Origin: Mortierella sp. BCC40632
Lineage: Eukaryota > Mortierellomycota > Mortierellomycetes > Mortierellales > Mortierellaceae
Length of the DNA stretch: 64,000 nucleotides
Assembly (NCBI GenBank): GCA_011634665.1
Contig: WAEK01000017.1
Coordinates: 1,140,300 to 1,204,299 of the forward strand
Direction of reading: 5' to 3'
This document shows, piece by piece, positions 44,406 through 55,553 of the stretch. The notes under the pieces are model-generated. The model did no database searches and was not told the origin of the DNA. It worked only from the letters and a program-made list of their open reading frames with translations. Position 1 is the stretch's first letter, and each line of letters opens with the position of its first letter. The position numbers and the translations under genes are program-made.

Positions 44406-45496
44406 TTATATTTCTCCCATGGTCCAGAAGATCGGAGGAGGGAGTAGCAGCAACAAGAGTCCGGACCTTTTCTTGTTGCTGTTGGCTTTTCCCGACAGGG
44501 GTGGGGAAGGGGGAGTGGCTGTTTGCTGCGCCTGGGGGAGGGGAGTGGTTTCAATGTTGTTGAATTGTCGGGAGGGTTTCGCGGAAGGGGGAAAGGTGCG
44601 GCATTTGTCCGCCATGTGGCCTATTTTGCGACATTTGAAGCATCCCCTGTTCGCCTTGAGGTATTCGCGTTCCTCGTTGGTGAGCTTAGCTGGGCGAGGG
44701 ACGCTGCCTCGGTTATTCGAAAGGTTTGACAAATAATTGACTTGGGCAGAGAGATCATTGATCATCATCTGCATAGAGTCAATGTCCATGGCGTTAGGGT
44801 CCTTGACAGGGGTGGTCTTGGAGGTAAGGCCCTCAGGGAAGAGGATGGCATGCACGTTTGTAGCCTGTTGGATGGCCACATCCAAAGATTTGGGCTCACG
44901 AAGGCGAACCTCTTTACTAGTATCATAGTGTAGGCCTTTCATGTACCAGTGTAAGGCAGTTTCGTCGTCGAGTGTAGGGACGCGTCGTCTCAAGCGGCGG
45001 AATTCGTGAGTGTAGGCAGCAATGGTTCGTTTGCCTTGTTTCAGACCTTCGAGGACCTCACGAGCGGCGGTCTTTGCATTAGGAGGAGTGTAGAAATCAA
45101 GGAATGCCTCTCGAAATTTTATCCATGGGCAGGTGATGTTGAGACCGCATGTTCTCCACCAGGATTTAGCGTCTCCAGTAAGGTTTAAGGCTGTATACTG
45201 CACCCAGTCGCATTCGTTGAGGTTGACGACCTGGTAATACTCCTCCTGGTTGTCGGTGAAGTTGTTGCAGGCGTCCGCGTCGATGTCGATGTCCCCAGAG
45301 TAGGGGGGGGGTTTGAGGTTTGAGGATTTTATGCAAGGTACGCGCAACGTCGCGGTGAGCAGCCTCAATTTCAAGCTGGGATGGGGGGGGGGATCAGGGG
45401 GGGGTGGTGATGGACGAGAGCAGAGAGCTGATCCTGTTTCTTTCCTTGGGATCCTGGGGAGGCGACGATGCTGAGGATTTCGTGCTGGGCCGACAT
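44406..45496 (-). pseudogene. Gag of Gypsy-3 (frameshifted)
   Basis: Likely ATG 45496 (MSAQHEILSIVASPG). A shift in the G-runs at 45381-45408 leads into the main frame, which carries the capsid (NLTGDAKSWWRTCGLNITCPW, FLDFYTPPNAKTAAREVLEG, RRRVPTLDDETALHWYMKGL) and the CCHC knuckle CFKCRKIGHMADKC. The C-terminus is Pro/Thr/Ser-rich. The family relation to Gypsy-1 and -2 gag is only general. Confidence 0.82.
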
Positions 45497-45768
45497 GTTG
45501 GAAATAGGGGAAACAGAATAGGATTTTGAGAGAAGAGAGAGGAAAAAAAAAAAGGGGGAGGGCGGGAGCATGGGAGGGGAAGGGGGTGGGGGAAAAAAAG
45601 AAAAGAGAGGGAGGGTTTAGGAACCGAGTGGAAAGGAAATAGAGGGGAAGAGTGAAAGTGAAGTGAATAAAAAATGATTGCAACTGGGGAGAGCCTAACG
45701 AGGGGTGGAGGGAAAAAGATAATAGTCAGGAAAAGAAGAGGCAGTGAATTAAGGTAACTTTGCTACCA

Positions 45769-45963
45769 TCCAACGAAGAAGGGAGAGGCAGGGAAAGATG
45801 ATCTTTATTGGTGGTAGGTGAAGTGACTATTTAAACATGTGAGTGTGGTGGACCTTTTAAGTTATAGGGGTGGGAGTAGACATGACCTCAAAGGTTAAAG
45901 GGGTGGGAGTGGACACGACCTCAAAGGTAGAAGTGGTGGGTGCTGATGGTCGATACTGTGACA
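45769..45963 (-). repeat. Candidate 5' LTR of Gypsy-3
   Basis: On the minus strand it starts TGTCACAG and ends next to TGGTAGCAAAG (45758-45768), the primer binding site also found in Gypsy-1. Holds a 33-bp direct repeat (GGGGTGGGAGT...CCTCAAAGGT, 45869-45930). It does not end in the usual CA, so the exact inner edge is uncertain. Confidence 0.6.
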
Positions 45964-45976
45964 CCGACACTATGAA

Positions 45977-46225
45977 GTGTCACCGGAATCTCTCGGCCCT
46001 AGGACAACAGTTCATTCGGAAACAGAGCCTGAAATCATCGATGGAGAAGAAGAGTTTGAAGTAGACAGTATTCTGGACTATCGAATCTACCGATGGCAAC
46101 ATCAGTTCCTTATTTTGTGGAAGGGCTACTCTCGAGACGAGGCAACATGGGAAAAAGGTAAGGATCTTTCACATTGCCAGGAAACCGTGGACGAGTGTAA
46201 GCAGAAACACGACCTAAATTTTTAA
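45977..46225 (+). pseudogene. Ty3 integrase C-terminus with chromodomain (truncated)
   Basis: An open frame without a true start, cut by Gypsy-3 at its left. It encodes a chromodomain (FEVDSILDYRIYRWQ, FLILWKGYSRDEATWE) and stops at 46223-46225. AAAAGGGGAAGG after the stop is a polypurine tract, and TGCGACAGTG would be the start of an LTR. After ~60 bp the LTR gives way to telomere-like sequence (46294), so the element was broken there. Confidence 0.8.
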
Positions 46226-46293
46226 AAGGGGAAGGTGCGACAGTGTTCTCTTCAAGATGGGCCCTGTTGAGGTTCTTTGTATAGTAATATCAC

Positions 46294-46332
46294 GATTTTA
46301 GGGTTTTTAATTAAGGTTTTAGGGTTTTTTAG
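46294..46332 (+). repeat. Internal telomere-like repeat at the proximal edge of the LINE array
   Basis: Degenerate TTTTAGGG units (TTTTAGGGTTTTTAATTAAGG, then TTTTAGGGTTTTTTA) between the broken Ty3 LTR and the 3' end of LINE copy 1. Same polarity as the terminal repeat: the G-rich strand runs rightward. Confidence 0.8.
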
Positions 46333-46456
46333 GCTTTAAGTTCTTTTAATAGTGTGGCCAGAAGGCAATCTAAGAGTAGGGAAGGCTATGGAAGTGATAT
46401 GGCGAAGGGAGAGTCGAAAAAATCAATGTTGAAAAAAAAGTCAAGTCGAAAATATT

Positions 46457-49400
46457 CTAAGTCAAAAGAGTAGGGTGTGTGATGCGGGAGGGGAACCAGT
46501 CAGAGCGTCTAAGTCGGCTTCCGTCAGGGTGGAATGGCCAGGGAGGGGGATCAGTGTTGTAGTTTTGACGAGGCCTCTGCCAGAACTCGAGATAGCCAAA
46601 GGCTGTCGCAAGAGCAGAAAACTTCTTCGTGCGGAGGAGGTAATCTATCACATTAAAGTGCAAGATCAGCCCCGGAGGAGGATTGTGGAGGAAAGCTTGG
46701 TACGCATCAACACAACCACGAGGAAGATATCCACAGAGGTCAGCGTCGAAGCACTCCTTGACATGGCGACGAGAGAATCTCTGCTCACACTTGGAGCAAT
46801 CTGAGCCAGCAGCAAAGTGATTCAGACTCCAAGCGATAGCATTCTTGCGGAGACGAAGAGAATTTAAAAAGACAAAGTAGCAACTGCCACTAAGTCGCTT
46901 TCGCATCTCTGGGACAAACTGGCGGGGCATGACAAGATTCAGAGAACCAACGTCAGCATAAAACTTGTTCCTCAGGAATAACCGGAGAGGGTACCCTGTA
47001 CTCTCATGGGTCAATCCAGGCGGCAATGGGTCCAAAGTGCGCGACTCGATGCTTCTTTTGACACTCAACCACTGGGAATAATCCGGGTGACGAGTGACAT
47101 GGGGCAAGATGCGATCGTGAGGGCGACGAGTGAACCAAATGCGGCCACGGATGTGTGCAGAGGATTAGAGTGGTGCATTTTCTGGAAGTGGCGAGTCAAA
47201 AGACAGGCCAAGTCCGAAAAGCGACGCGTTACAACAGGAATAGCCAGCATGGAGTGCATGGCGACAAGTCCAATGTTGTGCTCTGTGATCCAGCAAAGTG
47301 CACGATCTTGTACAGCCTGGACCGGGAGGAGATACTGGAACCGCGAAGTATCATTCTTGTGGACAAAGGGGAACGGGGCCGGAGTGCTAGCATTGCGACC
47401 AGGCGAGTTCATGAGCCAACGATAGACCAAGCCAGCACCATAGTCCATTTGAGAACGAACAAAGGTGCGATAAAAAAGGCAAGGCGAAGACCAGCAGGCC
47501 AAAGACTTCCACGACGAACACAAATGTCCAAAGTCGAGGTAGCCTTTTGCAACAGTAGACTCGAGGTGAGCCTCCCAGTTGATGCCTAACTTCTCGAATG
47601 GGAATCCAAGATATGTATAGCGGTCAACACGGGGAATCTCTCCATGACCAGGAATGATCGGAGTGGGTTCATGAGGGCCAAAGCCAACAGCACCACACTT
47701 GGAGAGATTCAACTGCATGCCATTGTCGTGAGACCAGGCAGCAAGCTTGTTGGTCGAAACCTGTAAGTCAGACGGAAACTCGGACGAGGCCGTGATATCG
47801 TCAGCAAACAGAAGCGATCGCGGGAGGCAGCTATTTGGCACTGTATCTTGATGCAAGAGGGAGGCAAGGTCGTCAATAAAGACGTCGAACAGCAGAGGAG
47901 ACAAGAGAGACCCTTGGAAAAGACCACGGGTCAAGTCTATCGATCTCGTCTGCCGCCCATTCACCACGATCTTGGAAGAAGTCCCCAGGAAGAGGGAATC
48001 AACCAAAGCTAGAATCTGGGTCGAAGCACCCCTGGACTCGAGCTTGGAAAGCAAGAGTGGGACAGGGACAGTGTCATACGCCTGAGCAAAGTCGTAAAAC
48101 ACCCTACAACGGTGACCGAGAATGGCAGCTTCGTGGGCCGTCAGAGCGTGCGTCAACGTGGAGAACCCACGTCGAAAGCCAGCCTGAGTCGAATGCAAGC
48201 GGAACGCTGGGGAGCGTTCGAAGAACCGAATCAACAACCTCTCAAAGGACCGACGCATCATCACAGTAAGTGAAATGGGTCTGAACTTGTTGATAGTTGT
48301 CTCCTCACCCTTGGGGATGGGGAAGATTACCGAGCGGTTCCATGAGGCAGGTGTCACACCGAGTAGACAACACAACCGGAACAACTCAATAGTCCGAAAC
48401 GGAAGACTAGAACCAATAAGGGCTCGAAGAAGGCGAATATGAACACCATCCTCTCCCCCTGCAACATGAGCTCGATACTTTCTCCAAAACCGAATCAAAG
48501 TCGTCAGACCAAAGTCGTCAGACCACAGGATCTCATTTGTGAATGAGACTCCACGATAAGGTGAGACAGGAGGGGGAAGCAACTCGTCGCGAGTCTGCCG
48601 AAACACACCAGAAAAGTGGTTCACAGCATCCTCAGCAGGAGTGATCGAAGGATCTCGAGACGTCAGGGTAACAGTCTTTGTGCGGCAAGCTCGTTTGAAA
48701 GTACGGACAGCGTCAGCCAACGAAGGAGCATCTGAGATATCATCCCAGAGTCGATCAGCCGAAGCGCGCATCACGGACGGAACATACGAACCACACACCT
48801 CCTCGGCGGCAACATGAATGGCACTAACAATAGATTCATCCAAGTCGTCGACCAAGCGCTGGCGATCAACCAAAGAAATAACATCAAGCCCACCAGCCGT
48901 AGACAGTTCCTCAACGCGGTGAAGAACTTGACTACTGTAATCGGCAAAGTCCTCAGCGCAAGCATCAAAGCTGTTGCATAGGTCTGAGCGAACACGGGCG
49001 TGCACGAGATATTTCAGGTTGAACCTGCGGGCCTCTTGAGTCGGGGACACATCCATAGGAGCACGAAGCTCTAGGACGCAGTCCATCATCTTGTGGTCAG
49101 ACGTGGTATATGGAGACGAATCAACATAAGACCAACGGAAGTCTTGACGGCAGCGGACCAGTGCGTGATGATTCTTGGCGGTGCCAGGAGAAGGGAGGTT
49201 AAGGAAATAACAACCAGATCTCATGACCCTCGACACACACTCAACTCGATCTGAAGGGCCTCCACGAGAACCACGACCAGACAAAGAGTCGAGACGCACA
49301 TTGAGGTCGCCAAGAATAACATCAGGAAGACCAGGGGAAGAAGTAGAACAAGAGATGTGGCGGATGAAAAAGGATTCAAAGTCGGCGATGGGAAGAGAAG

Positions 49401-49729
49401 GTGGCAGATAGAGGGAACGGAAGGTGGAACCAAGGAGGGAAAGATCAATGGAATGGGACGTAACAGAAAAGGATATGTGGCGACGAACAGGGGGTGACAC
49501 AATGCAGAGGAGACCACCATGGCGGCGACCAGCTGCAGTGGCCTGAGGGAGGGGGGAGGAACAAAGGAAGAGGGGATGAGAAGAGTACAAGGACTGATCC
49601 AAGTACCAAGTCTCGGAGCAAATGAAGATATCAAACTGGGAAGGAAAAAAAAGAACAAATACGCTCAAAGTCAAGACCCGGAAGTCCACGACAATTGAGG
49701 TAGGCAATACGAACAAACTTACTATTCAT
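46457..49729 (-). CDS. LINE copy 1 ORF2: APE endonuclease, reverse transcriptase, CCHC
   Basis: Starts at ATG 49729 overlapping the ORF1 stop. An A-run difference near 49650 shifts the first ~25 codons out of frame. From there an 883-codon frame runs to 47065, then a last frame to 46457. Endonuclease motifs: CSETWYLDQ, GDLNVRLDS and SDHKMMD. RT motifs: FPIPKGEETTINKFRPISL, GFRRGFSTL, FYDFAQAYDTVP, GLFQGSLLSPLLF and LLFADDIT (near 47798-47818). A CCHC finger (CSKCEQRFSRRHVKEC) lies near 46750-46800. This organisation is that of APE-type non-LTR elements: nick the target, prime cDNA from it. It is the least interrupted ORF2 of the three. Confidence 0.9.
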
Positions 49730-49731
49730 TA
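49727..49731 (-). promoter_or_regulatory. TAATG stop/start overlap, copy 1
   Basis: ORF1 stop TAA and ORF2 start ATG share one A on the minus strand, suggesting ORF2 is translated by termination-reinitiation. Confidence 0.75.
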
Positions 49732-51896
49732 AAGTTCTTCCCCAGAGTCTTCAGCGACTGGATCGGCGGCAGGGGCAGGGACAACAGGTGTATCGCAGTT
49801 CATCTCAACATCAACAGCAACTGCAGGTGCAGAAGTGGCAATAGGGAGAGGCACAGGGATAGTCTTGTCAGGTAGATCCTCAGGAATCGGCAAGTTTCCG
49901 GTGCGGAGCAAATTCAAAAAGTGCTCGCGGACAACAGGGAGGGTGGTGGAGCCAACCGTCTTAGTAAGACGATCGCTGTAGGCCTTTTTGACTCTAGCAC
50001 GAACCTCAGGAGTCGCAGTGGCGTCACCTGGGACAGAAGGATCATATGTGGGAAGGTGGCGGAAAGAAAAAGCAGCAAGTGTTGAGACCAAGTTGTCCTT
50101 GTAAGAGGACTCCACGAGGAGCTCCAAAATAGAACGACCAACGAAGGCAAAGTTATGAATAGCCGAGGTGCGTACGCGCAGGGCTCGGAACTTTGTCTTT
50201 AGTTGTCCAAGTGGGCAAGACTCAATGCCACCAAAGTAGACTCGAACAACAGGGGTGGAAGGAGGTGAGGGGTGACGACGTGATTGAAAGGGTCGAGGGG
50301 AAGGCTTTAGTGAATTGATAATCTTACGCTGTTCATCAGAGAGATTGGCTCTAAGAGAGTCAGCGTAAGAACGAGGGGGAGCGTGGTGAGAAGACGATGG
50401 AGAGGCTGTGGAGGGAGTAGAGGTAACAGGAGTGTGGGGGGGTGACGACGAGTGGAGGATGGGGGGGGGCAGGAAGTGAAGGGAAAGCGAGGGAAGCAGT
50501 TGTTGTCGAAGTCATGGCAGCTTCTAGTCGGTCGGCAAAGGGAGTCCAATCTGTCAAAGTTAGAATTCAACTTTTCAAAAAAGAGGATTCAGTCTTGTCG
50601 ACTCGAGAAGAAATGACAGACAGACACTTTCTTCGACAACTCTGCAACTTGTGAGCTCAAAAGGTCAAACTGAGGGGCGAGGAACGATGTGGGGCGTTGT
50701 CGCAGGGAGCCAAGTTCATTCTGGACAGATTGCAACATGTTTTTCAAAGACTGGTGTTCTTTAAGGAGACGATCCTGGGTAACGGATAAATCTTCAAAAA
50801 GAACAGGGTCCAACTTGCGTAACTTCTCCCATCGGGGACCAAAGGAAGTAGAATTACGAAGGGCGGCAGCGGAAGATGATTCAGGGGCATCGGGAAGGGT
50901 GTCGTCGGAGTCGGATTCCACAATCGTGTGAATTCTTTTGCGTGCGGGCTTGGGGGTGATAGGCTTGGGTGGAATGGGTGTACCATGGGGGACAGGGGCG
51001 CCAAAAGAACGAATGGTGGAAACAACGGCAGGATCAGGGACAGGTGAAGGAGCAGGAGACATAGAAGCTGGGATAGTTTGGTAGGGTTGGAAGGTGAAGG
51101 GGGAATTGGGGAAATCAGAAGAACAAGAAACCGGAGGCAAGGAAGGCAACAGAGAGGAACTAGGGGTAGGGTCGGAACAGGATTCGGTGGAGTCCATGAC
51201 TTCATCAAGATCATCAGTCCCGATACCGCTGAAGGGAATAACGGAAGAATCGGTGCTCTCGGCAAATTGCGACATAGAGGAGATATTCTCCAAGTCCATG
51301 GTAGAGAGGTCTTCATCAACCGGGGCAGAAGCACTTGCAGGGAAAGAGAGGATAGGGTCGTCCATGGGGTCAAGGTTTGGAGGAAACGCGGTAGAAGCAG
51401 AAGGGAGATCAACAGAGGTAGGTGCGGAGGAACCAAAATGAACAACAGGGGCAGAAGAGGAAGCAGAGATAGGTGCAGACTGAATGGAATCGGATGAGGC
51501 AGTGGAAGTTGAAGGAGGGGGAACAAAGATCGGATTGGGAGAAGAGAGGATGAAAGAGGAAGAAGAAAGGGGTTGGGTGATAGGAGAGGCGGTACAGCCC
51601 AAACCACCATCCAGGGGAAGTAAAACTTCAATCACCTGGCGAGCGGTGAACTGCTCATGCTTACAGGAGCGGCGATAAGTTCTGACAAACATGGAATTTG
51701 TCGACTTGACTTGATTCTTGTAAAAGACAGGGTCGGCCTTGCAGTCCTTGTTGGGGCATGGCTTCGGCCACTGGCTGGAGTAAAGGCGAAGAAGGCGTTC
51801 GGCCTCAATACGATCCTCAGGGAAGCAAGAGAACTTGTCCTTGATTGCAACTGGATCAGATTACTGCGGGGGGGTTATGGTTTGGGGGGTCCCCAT
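49729..51896 (-). pseudogene. LINE copy 1 ORF1 (RNA-binding/telomere-targeting protein candidate), frameshifted
   Basis: About 720 codons from ATG 51896. Order: a Cys/His motif near the start (KPCPNKDCKAD...RSCKHEQF, possible zinc finger), a long Ser/Pro-rich region, a coiled-coil (LSVTQDRLLKEHQSLKNML, QVAELSKKV), a second Ser/Pro stretch, then a compact C-terminal domain (VVRVYFGGIESCPLGQLKTK, IHNFAFVGRSILELLVE) and an acidic end (…AEDSGEEL). Main uninterrupted part 50589-51692. ORF1 proteins of such elements coat the RNA, and in telomeric LINEs they help locate telomeres; that is inference here. Confidence 0.75.
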
Positions 51897-51931
51897 GATG
51901 AAGGAGATGCAACGAACCTGGCGGAAGGGGG

Positions 51932-51940
51932 ATTATATAA
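51932..51940 (-). promoter_or_regulatory. TATA box, LINE copy 1
   Basis: Minus strand TTATATAAT, about 36 nt upstream of the ORF1 ATG and ~175 bp inside the element's 5' end. Conserved in copies 2 and 3. Confidence 0.5.
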
Positions 51941-52113
51941 GAAAATGATCCCGGGAGAGTGCGGAAAAAAAAAATGGAAGGAATAGGGTGAGTCAGAGTG
52001 ACCAAAAAGATGGCGTGATTACTGCGGGTGGCTTTTGTTATGGTTTGAGTGGCAGTGCAGGGGGGCCAGAAGGATCTGGCGTGGGAAAGTGGAGGGGGCA
52101 ACGTTTAGCCAGG

Positions 52114-52150
52114 ATTTAGGGCTTAGTTAGGGATTTTTTAGGGTTTTTTA
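52114..52150 (+). repeat. Telomere-like linker between LINE copies 1 and 2
   Basis: Degenerate repeat TTTAGGGCTTAGTTAGGGAT then TTTTTAGGG and T-rich sequence. It begins with the same TTTAGGGCTTAGTTAGGG as the next linker. Confidence 0.85.
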
Positions 52151-52284
52151 GGCTTTAAGTTCTTTTAATAGTGTGGCCAGAAGGCAATCTAAGAGTAGGG
52201 AAGGCTATGGAAGTGATATGGCGAGGGAGAGTCGAAAAAATCAAAGTTGAAAAAAAAAAAAAGTCAAGTCGAAAATATTCTAAG

Positions 52285-55200
52285 TCAAAAGAGTAGGGTG
52301 TGTGTGATGGGGGGGAACCAGTCAGAGCGTCTAAGTCGGCTTCCGTCAGGGTGGAATGGCCAGGGAGGGGGATCAGTGTTGTAGTTATGACGAGGCCTCT
52401 GCCAGAACTCGAGATAGCCAAAGGCTGTCGCAAGAGCAGGAAACTTCTTCGTGCGGAGGAGGTAATCTATCACATTAAAGTGCAAGATCAGCCCCGGAGG
52501 AGGATTGTGGAGGAAAGCTTGGTACGCATCAACACAACCACGAGGAAGATATCCACAGAGGTCAGCGTCGAAGCACTCCTTGACATGGCGACGAGAGAAT
52601 CTCTGCTTACACTTGGAGCAATCTGAGCCAGCAGCAAAGTGATTCAGACTCCAAGCGATAGCATTCTTGCGGAGACGAAGAGAATTTAAAAAGACAAAGT
52701 AGCAACTGCCACTAAGTCGCTTTCGCATCTCTGGGACAAACTGGCGGGGCATGACAAGATTCAGAGAACCAACGTCAGCATAAAACTTGTTCCTCAGGAA
52801 TAACCGGAGAGGGTACCCTGTACTCTCATGGGTCAATCCAGGCGGCAATGGGTCCAAAGTGCGCGACTCGATGCTTCTTTTGACACTCAACCACTGGGAA
52901 TAATCCGGGTGACGAGTGACATGGGGCAAGATGCGATCGTGGGGGCGACGAGTGAACCAAATGCGGCCACGGATGTGTGCAGCAGGATTAGAGTGGTGCA
53001 TTTTCTGGAAGTGGCGAGTCAAAAGACAGGCCAAGTCCGAAAAGCGACGCGTTACAACAGGAATAGCCAGCATGGAGTGCATGGCGACAAAGTCCAATGT
53101 TGTGCTCTGTGATCCAGCAAAGTGCACGATCTTGTACAGCCTGGACCGGGAGGAGATACTGGAACCGCGAAGTATCATTCTTGTGGACAAAGGGGAACGG
53201 GGCCGGAGTGCTAGCATTGCGACCAGGCGAGTTCATGAGCCAACGATAGACCAAGCCAGCACCATAGTCCATTTGAGAACGAACAAAGGTGCGATAAAAA
53301 AGGCAAGGCGAAGACCAGCAGGCCAAAGACTTCCACGACGAACACAAATGTCCAAAGTCGAGGTAGCCTTTGCAACAGTAGACTCGAGGTGAGCCTCCCA
53401 GTTGATGCCTAACTTCTCGAATGGGAATCCAAGATATGTATAGCGGTCAACACGGGGAATCTCTCCATGACCAGGAATGATCGGAGTGGGTTCATGGGGG
53501 CCAAAGCCAACAGCACCACACTTGAGAGATTCAACTGCATGCCATTGTCGTGAGACCAGGCAGCAAGCTTGTTGGTCGAAACCTGTAAGTTCAGACGGAA
53601 ACTCGGACGAGGCCGTGATATCGTCAGCAAACAGAAGCGATCGCGGGAGGCAGCTATTTGGCACTGTATCTTGATGCAAGAGGGAGGCAAGGTCGTCAAT
53701 AAAGACGTCGAACAGCAGAGGAGACAAGAGAGACCCTTGGAAAAGACCACGGGTCAAGTCTATCGATCTCGTCTGCCGCCCATTCACCACGATCTTGGAA
53801 GAAGTCCCCAGGAAGAGGGAATCAACCAAAGCTAGAATCTGGGTCGAAGCACCCCTGGACTCGAGCTTGGAAAGCAAGAGTGGGACAGGGACAGTGTCAT
53901 ACGCCTGAGCAAAGTCGTAAAACACCCTACAACGGTGACCGAGAATGGCAGCTTCGTGGGCCGTCAGAGCGTGCGTCAACGTGGAGAACCCACGTCGAAA
54001 GCCAGCCTGAGTCGAATGCAAGCGGAACGCTGGGGAGCGTTCGAAGAACCGAATCAACAACCCTCAAAGGACCGACGCATCATCACAGTAGTGAAATGGG
54101 TCTGAACTTGTTGATAGTTGTCTCCTCACCCTTGGGGATGGGGAAGATTACCGAGCGGTTCCATGAGGCAGGTGTCACACCGAGTAGACAACACAACCGG
54201 AACAACTCAATAGTCCGAAACGGAAGACTAGAACCAATAAGGGCTCGAAGAAGGCGAATATGAACACCATCCTCTCCCCCTGCAACATGAGCTCGATACT
54301 TTCTCCAAAACCGAATCAAAGTCGTCAGACCAAAGTCGTCAGACCACAGGATTTCATTTGTGAATGAGACTCCACGATAAGGTGAGACAGGAGGGGGAAG
54401 CAACTCGTCGCGAGTCTGCCGAAACACACCAGAAAAGTGGTTCACAGCATCCTCAGCAGGAGTGATCGAAGGATCTCGAGACGTCAGGGTAACAGTCTTT
54501 GTGCGGCAAGCTCGTTTGAAAGTACGGACAGCGTCAGCCAACGAAGGAGCATCTGAGATATCATCCCAGAGTCGATCAGCAGAAGCGCGCATCACGGACG
54601 GAACATACGAACCACACACCTCCTCGGCGGCAACATGAATGGCACTAACAATAGATTCATCCAAGTCGTCGACCAAGCGCTGGCGATCAACCAAAGAAAT
54701 AACATCAAGCCCACCAGCCGTAGACAGTTCCTCAACGCGGTGAAGAACTTGACTACTGTAATCGGCAAAGTCCTCAGCGCAAGCATCAAAGCTGTTGCAT
54801 AGGTCTGAGCGAACGCGGGCGTGCACGAGATATTTCAGGTTGAACCTGCGGGCCTCTTGAGTCGGGGACACATCCATAGGAGCACGAAGCTCTAGGACGC
54901 AGTCCATCATCTTGTGGTCAGACGTGGTATATGGAGACGAATCAACATAAGACCAACTGAAGTCTTGACGGCAGCGGACCAGTGCGTGATGATTCTTGGC
55001 GGTGCCAGGAGAAGGGAGGTTAAGGAAATAACAACCAGATCTCATGACCCTCGACACACACTCAACTCGATCTGAAGGGCCTCCACGAGAGCCACGACCA
55101 GACAAAAAGAGTCGAGACGCACATTGAGGTCGCCAAGAATAACATCAGGAAGACCAGGGGAAGAAGTAGAACAAGAGATGTGGCGGATGAAAAAGGATTC

Positions 55201-55551
55201 AAAGTCGGCGATGGGAAGAGAAGGTGGCAGATAGAGGGAACGGAAGGTGGAACCAAGGAGGGAAAGATCAATGGAATGGGACGTAACAGAAAAGGATATA
55301 TGGCGACGAACAGGGGGTGACACAATGCAGAGGAGACCACCATGGCGGCGACCAGCTGCAGTGGCCTGAGGGAGGGGGGAGGAACAAAGGAAGAGGGGAT
55401 GAGAAGAGTACAAGGACTGATCCAAGTACCAAGTCTCGGAGCAAATGAAGATATCAAACTGGGAAGGAACAAAAGAACAAATACGCTCAAAGTCAAGACC
55501 CGGAAGTCCACGACAATTGAGGTAGGCAATACGAACAAACTTACTATTCAT
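52285..55551 (-). pseudogene. LINE copy 2 ORF2 (frameshifted)
   Basis: Starts MNSKFVRIAYLNCRG at 55551, keeping the N-terminal endonuclease Asn motif that copy 1 loses by frameshift. Frames: 55042-55551, 54083-55105, 53233-54060 and 52285-53217. Shifts lie near 55105 (A-run), 54062, 53525 and 53095. FADD is near 53618-53638 and the CCHC finger near 52575-52620. Domain content as in copy 1. Confidence 0.85.
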
Positions 55552-55553
55552 TA
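55549..55553 (-). promoter_or_regulatory. TAATG stop/start overlap, copy 2
   Basis: Same one-base overlap of ORF1 stop and ORF2 start as in copies 1 and 3. Confidence 0.75.

Larger units (their letters stand above)
44285..45963 (-). mobile_element. Ty3/gypsy element (Gypsy-3), 5' half
   Basis: Contains a 195-bp LTR-like segment, a primer binding site, gag and the start of a gag-pol linker, then is interrupted by Tc1-C. A further 120 bp of the same frame lies at 31678-31799. No 3' LTR is identified. It inserted into the pol end of another Ty3 element (45964 onward). Confidence 0.72.
46333..52113 (-). mobile_element. Telomere-associated LINE, copy 1 (proximal)
   Basis: About 5.78 kb, minus strand. 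The 3' end (...GAACTTAAAGCC) joins telomere-like sequence on the left; the 5' end (GTTGCCCCC...) joins telomere-like sequence on the right. No poly(A) tail. Contains a 5' region with a TATA box, ORF1, ORF2 and a ~120-bp 3' UTR. Compared with copies 2 and 3 it has an extra ~25 bp of TTACTGCGGG...TTATGG near the ORF1 start (51861-51885) that resembles part of the 5' UTR. Confidence 0.9.

Noticed and set aside
49221..49658. Leu/Pro/Ser-rich frames inside LINE ORF1 and ORF2 (also 51631-50744, 63332-62703)
   Set aside because: Out-of-frame shadows produced by purine/pyrimidine strand bias of the Ser/Pro-rich LINE sequence.
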